DNA of 13,499 bases from Flavisolibacter sp. (GTDB lineage: Bacteria > Bacteroidota > Bacteroidia > Chitinophagales > Chitinophagaceae), in contig JAGIAB010000045.1 in NCBI GenBank assembly GCA_017745135.1, positions 1 through 13,499 on the forward strand. The letters run 5' to 3'. Under the pieces are notes generated by a model that was not told where the DNA came from, ran no database searches, and saw only the letters and a list, made by a program, of their open reading frames with translations. Positions 1 through 7,554 of the stretch are shown one piece after another. Position 1 is the first letter of the stretch. Every line of letters starts with the position of its first letter. Both the position numbers and the translations under genes were made by a program.

Positions 1-562
1 GGCCCGGACTGCCGCGGTAGGCTGTTACTGATGTTGTGTTCACAATGGAAGAACCTTTTTTTAAATGCCTGAGGGCATATTTACTCATCCAGAATTGCGA
101 GAAAATATTGGTCTCGAAAGTTTCCTTCAATTGATCGGTGCTGATGTCTTCCAAAGATTTTTGCTCTGTTTGAGTAGCGGCGTTGTTGACAAGAATATCC
201 AACCTGCCGAATTCTTTTACAGTGTCTTCGACAGCTTTTTTACAGAATTCTTCATCGCGAACATTTCCCGGCAGCAGCAAACATTTGCGTCCATTTTTTT
301 CTACTTTCTTTTTTACTTCTTCAGCATCTTCATGCTCGTTTAAATAAACGATCGAGATGTCGGCTCCGTGTTGTGCAAACAAAATAGCCACTGCTGCTCC
401 AATTCCGCTGTCACCTCCTGTAATCAACGCCACTTTGCCTTCCAGCTTATTTTCATTCTTTGGTTTTTCAATTACAGGCTTTGGTTTCATCTCCTGCTGA
501 GAGCCGGGCATTTCCTGTTCCTGAGCCGGACGTATTTTTTTCGATTCGCCACCTTTCTGCAT
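1..562 (-). CDS. SDR family NAD(P)-dependent oxidoreductase, 3' end cut by window edge
   Basis: The minus strand reads open from an ATG at 562-560 to the window edge, giving 187 residues with no stop. The cofactor motif TGGDSGIG is at about residues 48-55, NNAA at 126-129, and the strand carrying the catalytic Ser (NTTSVTAYRGSPG) is at the cut end. The YxxxK catalytic pair lies outside the window. A Lys/Glu/Pro/Gln-rich N-terminal extension of about 40 residues precedes the Rossmann fold and there is no signal peptide. This pattern is typical of the YhdF/YhxC-like 'general stress' SDRs, which are often annotated as glucose or ribitol dehydrogenases, so the enzyme is probably a cytosolic NAD(P)-linked oxidoreductase of unknown substrate. 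Met18 and Met25 are possible alternative starts. The gene is divergent from the tRNA and shows no functional link to the rest of the window. Confidence 0.93.
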   Translation of the reverse strand, partial: MQKGGESKKIRPAQEQEMPGSQQEMKPKPVIEKPKNENKLEGKVALITGGDSGIGAAVAILFAQHGADISIVYLNEHEDAEEVKKKVEKNGRKCLLLPGNVRDEEFCKKAVEDTVKEFGRLDILVNNAATQTEQKSLEDISTDQLKETFETNIFSQFWMSKYALRHLKKGSSIVNTTSVTAYRGSPG

Positions 563-621
563 ACTATAAATTTTGACAGGAAGTAGAGAAATTATTATAC
601 CATCCATATTGTCTGAACACT

Positions 622-629
622 TATTTTTG
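622..629 (+). promoter_or_regulatory. Bacteroidota-type -7 element of the tRNA-Ala promoter
   Basis: TATTTTTG matches the Bacteroidota primary-sigma -7 consensus TAnnTTTG exactly and ends 13 nt before the first base of the tRNA, a sensible distance for a short leader. I see no good TTTG -33 box 19 nt upstream, so the assignment rests on the -7 match and its position. Confidence 0.5.
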
Positions 630-642
630 CAGCCGTTCTTTA

Positions 643-716
<74 letters not shown>

Positions 717-726
717 CCTGATAATC

Positions 727-761
727 AAAGAGTTATGATACTTTCATAACTCTTTTTTTTT
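727..761 (+). terminator. Intrinsic terminator after tRNA-Ala
   Basis: A perfect 12-bp stem (AAAGAGTTATGA at 727-738 with TCATAACTCTTT at 744-755) closes a 5-nt loop and runs into a T tract ending at 761. The T tract follows only on the plus strand, so it ends the tRNA transcript. Confidence 0.9.
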
Positions 762-830
762 GGATTTCTTTTTTTTAAAACCATTTTAAAACTAAATATT
801 ACCATTATTTGGTCTAATTTGGTTAGTGTA

Positions 831-843
831 TTGATCGGATCAA
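831..843. promoter_or_regulatory. Palindrome TTGATC-G-GATCAA upstream of the metalloprotease gene
   Basis: Two 6-nt arms form a perfect inverted repeat around one central G, in the 285-nt AT-rich gap between the tRNA terminator and the metalloprotease gene. A second palindrome with the same TTGATC/GATCAA arms lies at 1008-1017. A dimeric regulator could bind here, but no regulator is visible in the window. The rest of the 762-1046 gap shows no gene. Confidence 0.3.
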
Positions 844-1007
844 TGTAGTTTTTTCATCTTATCTGATTTAATGTCCCCATTTCTTTAGGATTTACTCTCC
901 CGTTGTTCACCAGATACCATTTGAATTAAATTACCCAATCTAACACGGATTTTAACCTATTACCGTACGTACATTATTGTTAAACGATAGAAGCAATAAA
1001 TTTATTT

Positions 1008-1017
1008 TTTGATCAAA
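1008..1017. promoter_or_regulatory. Palindrome TTTGATCAAA just upstream of the metalloprotease gene
   Basis: This is a perfect 10-nt palindrome ending 29 nt before the ATG at 1047. It overlaps an imperfect -7-like element (TA, three T, then TTTG, at 1003-1011). Its core is shared with the palindrome at 831-843. It could be an operator overlapping a promoter, or chance in AT-rich DNA. Confidence 0.3.
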
Positions 1018-1046
1018 GCCAGCTTTATGAATTAAAAATCGACACT

Positions 1047-2429
1047 ATGATTATAAATAAAAATATTGTCACAGCACTAACGATATCAACCATTGTAATT
1101 AGTTCAGCGACCACTCAGATCAGATCGATTGACCTGCCTCAAACCCATAAAAGTATTGTTCAAAAGGAACTTTATATTCCTTCCAAAGTCTACCGAATTC
1201 CCGAAAACAATGATTATTCGAACGACGAAAGCGACTATAGCTTCAAACGCATGGTCGAAAGTGAGAACCTTGCTATTTTTTGGCATAAAGAGTTTGGAAA
1301 CGATCCCTCTATCAATCCCAACGAAAGAAAGCGTTTTAATCAAAAAGAAGCCATTAAGGAACTGGAACGTTTTTACGATTATTATGTAAACCAACTAAAA
1401 CTGGTTGACAAAGGCCATTCATTAACTGATAAATACAAAATGGTTTTATACGTTTTGAATGGAGAAGGCGGAACTGCATTTGGCGGAGGGACCGATAACA
1501 AAGTAGGAATGTTATGGACGCCGCCCGGCAGGATGAGCAAAATGCCCTACGGTACGCTGGCTCATGAGTTAGGGCATTCATTTCAGTACATGATGCGGGC
1601 AGATTATGGAACCGGCCCAAGAGGAGCTATTTCTGAAATGTCTGCACAATACATATGGCAGGTATATCCGGAATGGATGACCTTTGAGAATTATCATCTT
1701 GTTGACTTCATGAAGAAAACACACTATGCTTTTCTTCATCCCACCAATATGTATCACTCGCCATATGTATTGGAGTATTGGTCCAATAAACATGGAATAG
1801 AATTTTTCGCGAAACTGTCAAAATCAACAAAAGAAGGAGAGGACCCCGTTACTACTTATAAGCGCATAACGAATTTGAGTCAGGAACAACTCAATGATGA
1901 AATGTTTGATGCGTGTCGACGCTTTATTACATGGGACATCAAACGCATTGAAACAGTGGCGAAGCCCTACGCCAATCAACACAAGACCGCACTAGCTGCT
2001 GTTGGAGACGGATGGTATCGTATAGCGAAATCAAATTGCCCGCAGAACTATGGTTACAATGGAATTAAACTGCAGGTTCCGAAAGCCGGAACAAAACTGA
2101 GGCTTTCATTTAAGGGCATTGCGGGAAGCGAAGGGTTTAATAAAGTGAAAGCTGATAAAGCAGGATGGCGGTATGGATTCGTGGCGTATGAAAAAGATGG
2201 CAACCGTACGTATTCAAATGTTTATAAGGAAGCGAATGGCACTGTAAAATTTAAAGTGCCGAAAAACACAGAGTATCTATGGTTAGTAGTGATGGGAGCT
2301 CCAAATGAACATTGGCCTGTATCTGCCGGAAGATCAACAACAGAAACAGCCGGTAATCCTGAAGAAGAGTGGCCTTACGAAATCAAATTGTCGGGAACTG
2401 CCCTGGATAATTCTGTATTGAATAAGTAG
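1047..2429 (+). CDS. Secreted DUF6055/Svx-like zinc metalloprotease
   Basis: The 460-residue protein starts with a hydrophobic signal peptide (about residues 1-22, ending in SSATTQ), so it is exported. A region beginning near residue 68 (SENLAIFWHKEFGNDP) resembles the start of DUF6055 proteins. The zinc-binding motif HELGH is at 173-177 in the context AHELGHSFQYM, and E197 in AISEMSAQY is spaced correctly to be the third ligand of a gluzincin. The last ~130 residues (about 325-455) look like a beta-sandwich. DUF6055 has no general assigned function. From memory, the Svx 'avirulence' metalloproteases of plant-pathogenic Pectobacterium are relatives and have been reported to attack plant extensins. 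Activity on a hydroxyproline-rich glycoprotein here is inference supported by the neighbours. The gene stands alone, convergent with the GH127 gene. No type IX C-terminal sorting domain is seen. The ATG is the first in frame before the signal peptide. Confidence 0.75.
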   Translation: MIINKNIVTALTISTIVISSATTQIRSIDLPQTHKSIVQKELYIPSKVYRIPENNDYSNDESDYSFKRMVESENLAIFWHKEFGNDPSINPNERKRFNQKEAIKELERFYDYYVNQLKLVDKGHSLTDKYKMVLYVLNGEGGTAFGGGTDNKVGMLWTPPGRMSKMPYGTLAHELGHSFQYMMRADYGTGPRGAISEMSAQYIWQVYPEWMTFENYHLVDFMKKTHYAFLHPTNMYHSPYVLEYWSNKHGIEFFAKLSKSTKEGEDPVTTYKRITNLSQEQLNDEMFDACRRFITWDIKRIETVAKPYANQHKTALAAVGDGWYRIAKSNCPQNYGYNGIKLQVPKAGTKLRLSFKGIAGSEGFNKVKADKAGWRYGFVAYEKDGNRTYSNVYKEANGTVKFKVPKNTEYLWLVVMGAPNEHWPVSAGRSTTETAGNPEEEWPYEIKLSGTALDNSVLNK

Positions 2430-2757
2430 TTGCTTTTATTGCTTTGACAAGTGGATAAGTCCTGACAGAATAAATATCATAGATCCATCGATAGATTCAT
2501 AACTATTTACCCCGTTGCGTTTTCAACAACCATAGTTCAATTGTTCTTTTTTCCCGGCAGACAAAAATGTCTCTGTTAACTTCGTGAAAAATGAATGCTT
2601 TTAGTCAATAGGAGGTATAAGCACACACAAGCCAACCCGACCGATCTGTTATTAGACATTGAATAGAAAGCATGAAACAAAATAAACCCCTCGTAAAAAC
2701 AAGGGGTGTCTGCAAATTACTGTGAAATTTTCAACAACACTTCTTGCTAGAGAAACT
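2430..2757. other. Convergent intergenic region without a gene
   Basis: These 328 nt lie between two convergent stop codons. They hold the minus-strand terminator of the GH127 gene (2675-2707), a near-perfect tandem 10-mer (ATAGATCCAT at 2479-2488 and ATAGATTCAT at 2491-2500) and a weak 5-bp hairpin AGACA/TGTCT at 2559-2572. The AGGAGGT at 2610-2616 is not followed by a start codon or reading frame. I see no gene, RNA or mobile-element remnant. Confidence 0.7.
2675..2707 (-). terminator. Intrinsic terminator of the GH127 gene
   Basis: Read on the minus strand, the stem ACCCCTTG/CGAGGGGT (2707-2700 with 2693-2686, one mismatch) closes a T-rich 6-nt loop and is followed by TTATTTTGTTT. It lies about 50 nt past the GH127 stop codon. 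The plus-strand side lacks a T tract, so it serves the minus-strand gene. Confidence 0.75.
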
Positions 2758-5538
2758 TTATTGAGCTTTTATCCAAACAATAGAAACTGGTGTTCTGTTT
2801 ACAGGTTGTGGTGGCTGGTTCACTTGCGTTGGCTGGGTTACCTGCGCCGATTGTGGATAAGGAGTGGGTTGAAGGCGATTGAGGCGCACATAATTAGGAA
2901 CTGCCAACAAAGGTGTTCCATCTGCCCATGTTCCTTTAATCGTCATCACCCCATTCAGTAAATCAGGTCGCCACTCCAGTGACAACGGCGTATTGCCAAT
3001 AGGCTGATCAATATTAGGCTGATCTGCTTTTTCAACATTATAGACAAGTGGCCCGTAACGCAGGGCAATTCTTCCCTTGTTTGCTTCAATCCTTTCATCA
3101 GCAGTAATTTTTTGAATTTCCATAGGAAGTACTACATCAATCTTATCGCCTTTTTTCCATACTCTTTTGACCACTGCATAACCGTTCTCAATTTTTGGAG
3201 TGATGGTTTGGCCGTTTACTTTCAGAGATTTTAAACCGTTGACTTCCGGCACAGGTTTATACAGTTCACTTGTAGTGCGATTGGGAACCCTTATATACAC
3301 CGTAAACTCTTTCGATAATTTTGGATTCACAATCATTGAAATATTTCCGCTCCATGGATAATCGGTTTTCTGCACCATTTCAACATCCGTTCCGGCCACT
3401 TTCTCCACCTGGATGGTGCTGCCGATGAACATATTTACATACAGTCCCTTTTCACCGCGGACGTAAGTCCACGTAGGAACCATCAATAAGGTTCTTGGAA
3501 TGTTTCCAACGCAACAGGGGCAAACATGCCAGGCATATCGTGACTGTGATGAAGAAAGTGGATTGGTATAATAAAAATTCTTTCCTTCCAAATCCAGTGA
3601 GCCAAGCAAGGCATTGTACATGGTCTCTTCGTACAGGTCGGCATACTTTGCATCGTGATAAGCAAGGTTCATTTTATATTGGAAGAAAATCAGGCCTGCA
3701 CTGGAACAGGATTCGCAATAGGCATTGTTGCGCAGCGAATAGTTCGGTCCAAAACCTTCTGAGGTTTCACCACTTCCAATACCACCAGTTAAATAATATT
3801 TTTTGTTGATCATGTTGTTCCAAAGGGACATGACGGCACTTTGATAATCAATGTCGCCGGTTTCCGCTGCAACATCTGCCATAGCGGAATAATTATAGGT
3901 TGCTCTTACTGCGTGTCCTACTGCTTCATATTGTTGCTGAACCGGTACATGACTCTGATCGTATTCGCTTCCGTTTTTACGGCTGTCGAGAAGGAATTTT
4001 GCCAATGCGATATAACTGTCGCCATGACTTTTTTTGCCTTCCATATCGTTGACGAATCTTCCAAAACGGACAAGAGCCTGTTCCATTTCCTGGTGACCAT
4101 CATACCATTCTTTTTTACCTGGACCAATATTAGCGACCCAGCAATCGGCTAATTTCTTGGCAGCGTTATACAAACGTTTGTCCTTACCGTTCGTTAGTGT
4201 GTAATGGTTAATTGCTGATTCAATAAAGTATCCTGAAACATAGCCTTCATGATCGCCACGGTTGCGGGGTGACCAGCGTTCTTTCCACCGCGTTGTATCA
4301 CGAAGCGTAAACGCCGTGTGTAAATAGCCGTCCGGCTCCTGTGCAGCAAGAATGATGGGAATCCATTTCTCCAGGGTTTGTTTCATTTTATCCTGCGCTG
4401 CAATGAGTTCTTTGTCACCTTGTGGGTCCACCATTAGGGCAATACACATAGATTCTACTGTTTGATGAACCCATGCATTGGAGAAAACATAACCCTTATG
4501 ACGGGCATGAGGTTCGCCACGCAATGCTTTTGCGGCTTCTATAAAATTATCGAGTCCGCCATCTCCGCCGCCCATCGCTGATGTGATATCTGTTCTTTCA
4601 ATCTGTGCTATGCAATGAGGTATCCAATTAACGATCATGGCCTTTGCCCTGTCGTTCCATAATTTATTTTCGATTTTGTAACGCTTGGTATATACCACAT
4701 CCAAACGTTTTTCTCTCGGTGGTTGATGGACTATTACCTTAATGGTAGAGGAAGCATTTTGTTGTCCTTCAGAAACATTTAGTGCCAGCACATATTCGCC
4801 AGGCGTTGTAAAAGTTGCGGTCCCTTCTTTCGAATTGGCACCGGTAAACTGAACGGCGCCAGGGCCGGATACTCTCGTCCATGTTATTTTATTTACAGGA
4901 GTTACCGATTTGATCACACCCGACAAATAGGTTTTGCCGCCGACCATTACATCACGATCTATTCCTGCGGTAACTACAGGCGGGTAAGGAGCGGAATTTT
5001 TGGAAGGGTAAACGATCCATTCCAGCAAAGTAGTTGAGCCTCTGTCTGCTGAATCCAACTCCAGGCGTAATCTTATTGTTTTTACTTCATCAAAGCCGGT
5101 TGTGTTGAGCTCACCATTTTTTAATCCAAGTCCGCGAGGATTTTTTACATCAACAAAATTATTTCCGTCCCAGTATTTGATCCGGTATACCTCTGGTAGG
5201 CGGACATTGCCGTTGTAATTCCACCAGTAAACTGCAATTTCTTTTGTGCTTATAGGTTGCTTCCATTCGTATTGTACCCAATGCATAGTGCGTGGAGGTT
5301 GCTGCCTGTTACCGCCGCCACTACGAAAGTTGCCTGTGTTGGTTGGTGCCAGGCCATCATTAAGGCTACTTGCCCCAAATCCGCCGCCACCACCTCGAGC
5401 CGCAGTTGGGTTAGCAACTACAGCCAGATTGGGCCTTGTAATTAGTAACGATTCTGTGGATTGACTCAAAGCAGGTAACGATGCCGTAACTGCCACTAGC
5501 ACTATGGCATGCAAGCAAACAAATCGGGTGATGTTCAT
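2758..5538 (-). CDS. Secreted GH127-type (DUF1680) beta-L-arabinofuranosidase with discoidin-like and PKD-like modules
   Basis: This 926-residue exported protein has a signal peptide (about 1-26, LPALSQ). A discoidin/F5-8C-like carbohydrate-binding module spans about 38-177, a PKD/Ig-like domain 186-271, and the DUF1680 alpha/alpha-barrel and beta domains about 280-926. The GH127 zinc-thiolate active site is recognisable: E609 and C611 (in YCESCSSAG) and C675/C676 (in HVCPCC) match the Glu and three Cys of Bifidobacterium HypBA1, with one Cys as nucleophile. E594 is placed like the acid/base. Family members remove beta-L-arabinofuranose, notably the Hyp-linked arabinosides of extensin. Related GH146 enzymes and the aceric-acid-specific GH127 subgroup are alternatives. 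A Pro/Gln-rich insertion at about 889-914 interrupts the C-terminal beta domain. The gene is divergent from the peptidase operon, shares its 301-nt upstream region, and has its own terminator. Confidence 0.9.
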   Translation of the reverse strand: MNITRFVCLHAIVLVAVTASLPALSQSTESLLITRPNLAVVANPTAARGGGGGFGASSLNDGLAPTNTGNFRSGGGNRQQPPRTMHWVQYEWKQPISTKEIAVYWWNYNGNVRLPEVYRIKYWDGNNFVDVKNPRGLGLKNGELNTTGFDEVKTIRLRLELDSADRGSTTLLEWIVYPSKNSAPYPPVVTAGIDRDVMVGGKTYLSGVIKSVTPVNKITWTRVSGPGAVQFTGANSKEGTATFTTPGEYVLALNVSEGQQNASSTIKVIVHQPPREKRLDVVYTKRYKIENKLWNDRAKAMIVNWIPHCIAQIERTDITSAMGGGDGGLDNFIEAAKALRGEPHARHKGYVFSNAWVHQTVESMCIALMVDPQGDKELIAAQDKMKQTLEKWIPIILAAQEPDGYLHTAFTLRDTTRWKERWSPRNRGDHEGYVSGYFIESAINHYTLTNGKDKRLYNAAKKLADCWVANIGPGKKEWYDGHQEMEQALVRFGRFVNDMEGKKSHGDSYIALAKFLLDSRKNGSEYDQSHVPVQQQYEAVGHAVRATYNYSAMADVAAETGDIDYQSAVMSLWNNMINKKYYLTGGIGSGETSEGFGPNYSLRNNAYCESCSSAGLIFFQYKMNLAYHDAKYADLYEETMYNALLGSLDLEGKNFYYTNPLSSSQSRYAWHVCPCCVGNIPRTLLMVPTWTYVRGEKGLYVNMFIGSTIQVEKVAGTDVEMVQKTDYPWSGNISMIVNPKLSKEFTVYIRVPNRTTSELYKPVPEVNGLKSLKVNGQTITPKIENGYAVVKRVWKKGDKIDVVLPMEIQKITADERIEANKGRIALRYGPLVYNVEKADQPNIDQPIGNTPLSLEWRPDLLNGVMTIKGTWADGTPLLAVPNYVRLNRLQPTPYPQSAQVTQPTQVNQPPQPVNRTPVSIVWIKAQ

Positions 5539-5839
5539 GATTTGAATTGATATTAGGTTGATTAAATTAGCCTTGCTTTATAGGATTACTTGTTTAAATT
5601 TCAATCGCTGTAAATGATTCGCCACAATTTATAAGACTGCTCTTACAGCGGGAAAGTTGACAAGTCCTTCCGAAATTAAATTACAACTGCATATTTAACA
5701 CTGAGGGTTAATATCTGTAAACAATCTATCAAAAAACACATACTGCCAAATGAAAGATACAAGCTAAGTTCGTAAACAGAATCGTTGGTCTTTGAGATCA
5801 GTAAGAAGTAAAGTCTTCAGCCAATAAATTAATGGACGC
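5539..5839. other. Divergent promoter region between the GH127 gene and the peptidase/GH97 operon
   Basis: This 301-nt AT-rich region separates two divergent start codons and should hold promoters for both. I found no exact TAnnTTTG element with a proper -33 box on either strand. The clear feature is the repeated element at 5706-5726, about 170 nt from the GH127 start and 113 nt from the aminopeptidase start. No gene is seen. Confidence 0.6.
5706..5726 (+). promoter_or_regulatory. Shared upstream element, copy 1
   Basis: The element reads GGTTAATATC directly followed by TGTAAACAATC. It matches the copy at 11800-11820 in 20 of 21 positions (A5713 against T), and in 25 of 28 if extended to 5733. 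Both copies have the same orientation relative to a downstream plus-strand gene. The part TGTAAAC resembles half-sites used by LacI-type repressors, but the regulator is unknown. It could serve the divergent GH127 gene as well as the downstream operon. Confidence 0.55.
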
Positions 5840-7525
5840 ATGAGTTTAAAATACCTCCTTATTGTATGGTGCTTGTTTTTGTCTTCCGTTGTCTGTGCAC
5901 AGACGGGATCTAATACATTTACCCATGCTGACACACTGCGTGGAAGCATAACTGCGGAAAGAGCCTGGTGGGATGTTCTTCGTTATGATATAACCATCAA
6001 GCCTGATATCGTAAAGAAAACTACAGAAGGTAAAAATATTATTACCTATAAGGTTGTAAAAGATCATCATCCCGGTGTGATGCAGATTGATTTAAAAGAC
6101 ACCTTAAAAATCGACGAAATTTTTCTTGATAATCGGACGAAGCTTACTTTTTCAAGGGAAGGAAATGTGTATCATGTTAGAGTTCCGCCGCAAAGCAAAT
6201 CTTCTGTACACGAAATTGCAATCACATTTTCAGGCAAACCCCGTATAGCCCCCCGTGCACCGTGGGATGGAGGATGGACCTTTACAAAAGATTCCCTGAG
6301 ACGGCCATGGCTTACAGTAACCTGCCAGGGTTTGGGAGCTTCCGTTTGGTATCCCTGCAAAGACCATCAAAGTGATGAACCGGATAAGGGGGCATCATTA
6401 ACTATGATTGTTCCGGACACATTGGTCGGTGTGGCAAATGGAAGGTTGCAATCAAAAAAATTGAATGGCGATGGCACAGCATCATTCACATGGAATGTTG
6501 TTAATCCCATCAACAATTACAACCTTATTCCTTACATCGGCAAGTATGTAAACTTCAGTGAAACCTACCAGGGAGAAAAAGGAAACCTTGATGTGAATTA
6601 CTGGGTACTTGATTACAATTTATCAAAGGCAAAAAATTATTTACCCGTAGAAGCCCGCAATACACTAAAAAGTTTTGAATACTGGTTTGGGCCATATCCT
6701 TTTTACGAAGATGGATATCAACTGGTTGACGTACCGCATACAGGAATGGAACATCAAAGTGCTGTGGCTTATGGCAATTGGTATAATCCGGGTTATAGAG
6801 GAAGGGATGGATCCGGAACAGGATGGGGAATGAAATGGGATTTTATTGTGGTTCATGAAAGTGCGCATGAGTGGTTCGGCAATAACCTTACTACAAAAGA
6901 TCTGGCAGACATGTGGGTGCACGAAGGCTTTGCCAACTACAGCGAGACCCTTTTTGTTGACTATATGTTTGGCAAAACTGCGGCGGACGAATACAACGCG
7001 GGCGTTAGAAAAGGTATTCGAAACGACAGGCTGATTGTTGCCAGGTACGACGTGAATGATCAGGGTAGTGGCGATATGTATCCCAAAGCAGGTAACATGT
7101 TGCATGCTATAAGGCATAGCATGGATAATGATGATTTGTTCCGGAAAATTTTGAGAGGATTGAATGGGGATTTCTACCATCAAACAGTTACTTCAAAACA
7201 AGTAGAAGAGTATATTTCCAAAAAAACAGGCTATGATTACTCCAAAGTGTTTGATCAGTATTTGAGAACAACTCAAATTCCAAAACTGGAGTTTTACTTG
7301 GATGGGAAGAAAGTTTTTTACCGTTGGACAAACTGTGTAAAAGGGTTTAACCTGCCTGTTGTTTTAAAAAACGATAATACAAAGATCCGGATTGTTCCAA
7401 CAGAACAATGGAAAAGTACTGAATTGAAAGAGGGGCAGGCGTCATTGATCACAAAAGACGCCATAGTGAAAATGTATTACATAGATGTAGTTCCAACTGA
7501 AAAGAATAAAACAGCTCAGAAATAA
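5840..7525 (+). CDS. Secreted M1 family (gluzincin) aminopeptidase
   Basis: The 561-residue exported protein has a signal peptide (about 1-20, cleavage likely VVCA|Q). The M1 N-terminal saddle domain covers about 35-240 and the catalytic domain follows. GMEHQ at 302-306 replaces the usual GxMEN exopeptidase motif. HESAH at 339-343 and E362 form the HExxH-x18-E zinc site, and Y414 in MYPKAGNML sits where the transition-state Tyr of the family lies. The protein lacks the large C-terminal helical domain of ~850-residue M1 enzymes, so it is a short form. Its likely role is to trim N-terminal residues from peptides in the periplasm or at the surface. It is the first gene of a three-gene set: the DPP-IV gene starts 29 nt after its stop. 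An ATG eight bases upstream is out of frame and meets a stop at once, so 5840 is the start. Confidence 0.93.
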   Translation: MSLKYLLIVWCLFLSSVVCAQTGSNTFTHADTLRGSITAERAWWDVLRYDITIKPDIVKKTTEGKNIITYKVVKDHHPGVMQIDLKDTLKIDEIFLDNRTKLTFSREGNVYHVRVPPQSKSSVHEIAITFSGKPRIAPRAPWDGGWTFTKDSLRRPWLTVTCQGLGASVWYPCKDHQSDEPDKGASLTMIVPDTLVGVANGRLQSKKLNGDGTASFTWNVVNPINNYNLIPYIGKYVNFSETYQGEKGNLDVNYWVLDYNLSKAKNYLPVEARNTLKSFEYWFGPYPFYEDGYQLVDVPHTGMEHQSAVAYGNWYNPGYRGRDGSGTGWGMKWDFIVVHESAHEWFGNNLTTKDLADMWVHEGFANYSETLFVDYMFGKTAADEYNAGVRKGIRNDRLIVARYDVNDQGSGDMYPKAGNMLHAIRHSMDNDDLFRKILRGLNGDFYHQTVTSKQVEEYISKKTGYDYSKVFDQYLRTTQIPKLEFYLDGKKVFYRWTNCVKGFNLPVVLKNDNTKIRIVPTEQWKSTELKEGQASLITKDAIVKMYYIDVVPTEKNKTAQK

Positions 7526-7554
7526 CCGGCCATACATCCGCCTAAACATTTCTT

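Noticed and set aside
65..586. Two plus-strand open frames (65-343 and 368-586).
   Set aside because: They are shadows of the minus-strand SDR gene, whose frame is open throughout and carries the TGGDSGIG and NNAA motifs. Their translations are Phe/Cys-rich and resemble no family.
2610..2616. AGGAGGT, a strong Shine-Dalgarno-like sequence.
   Set aside because: No start codon lies at a usable distance and no reading frame follows. The surrounding region is a convergent intergenic spacer.
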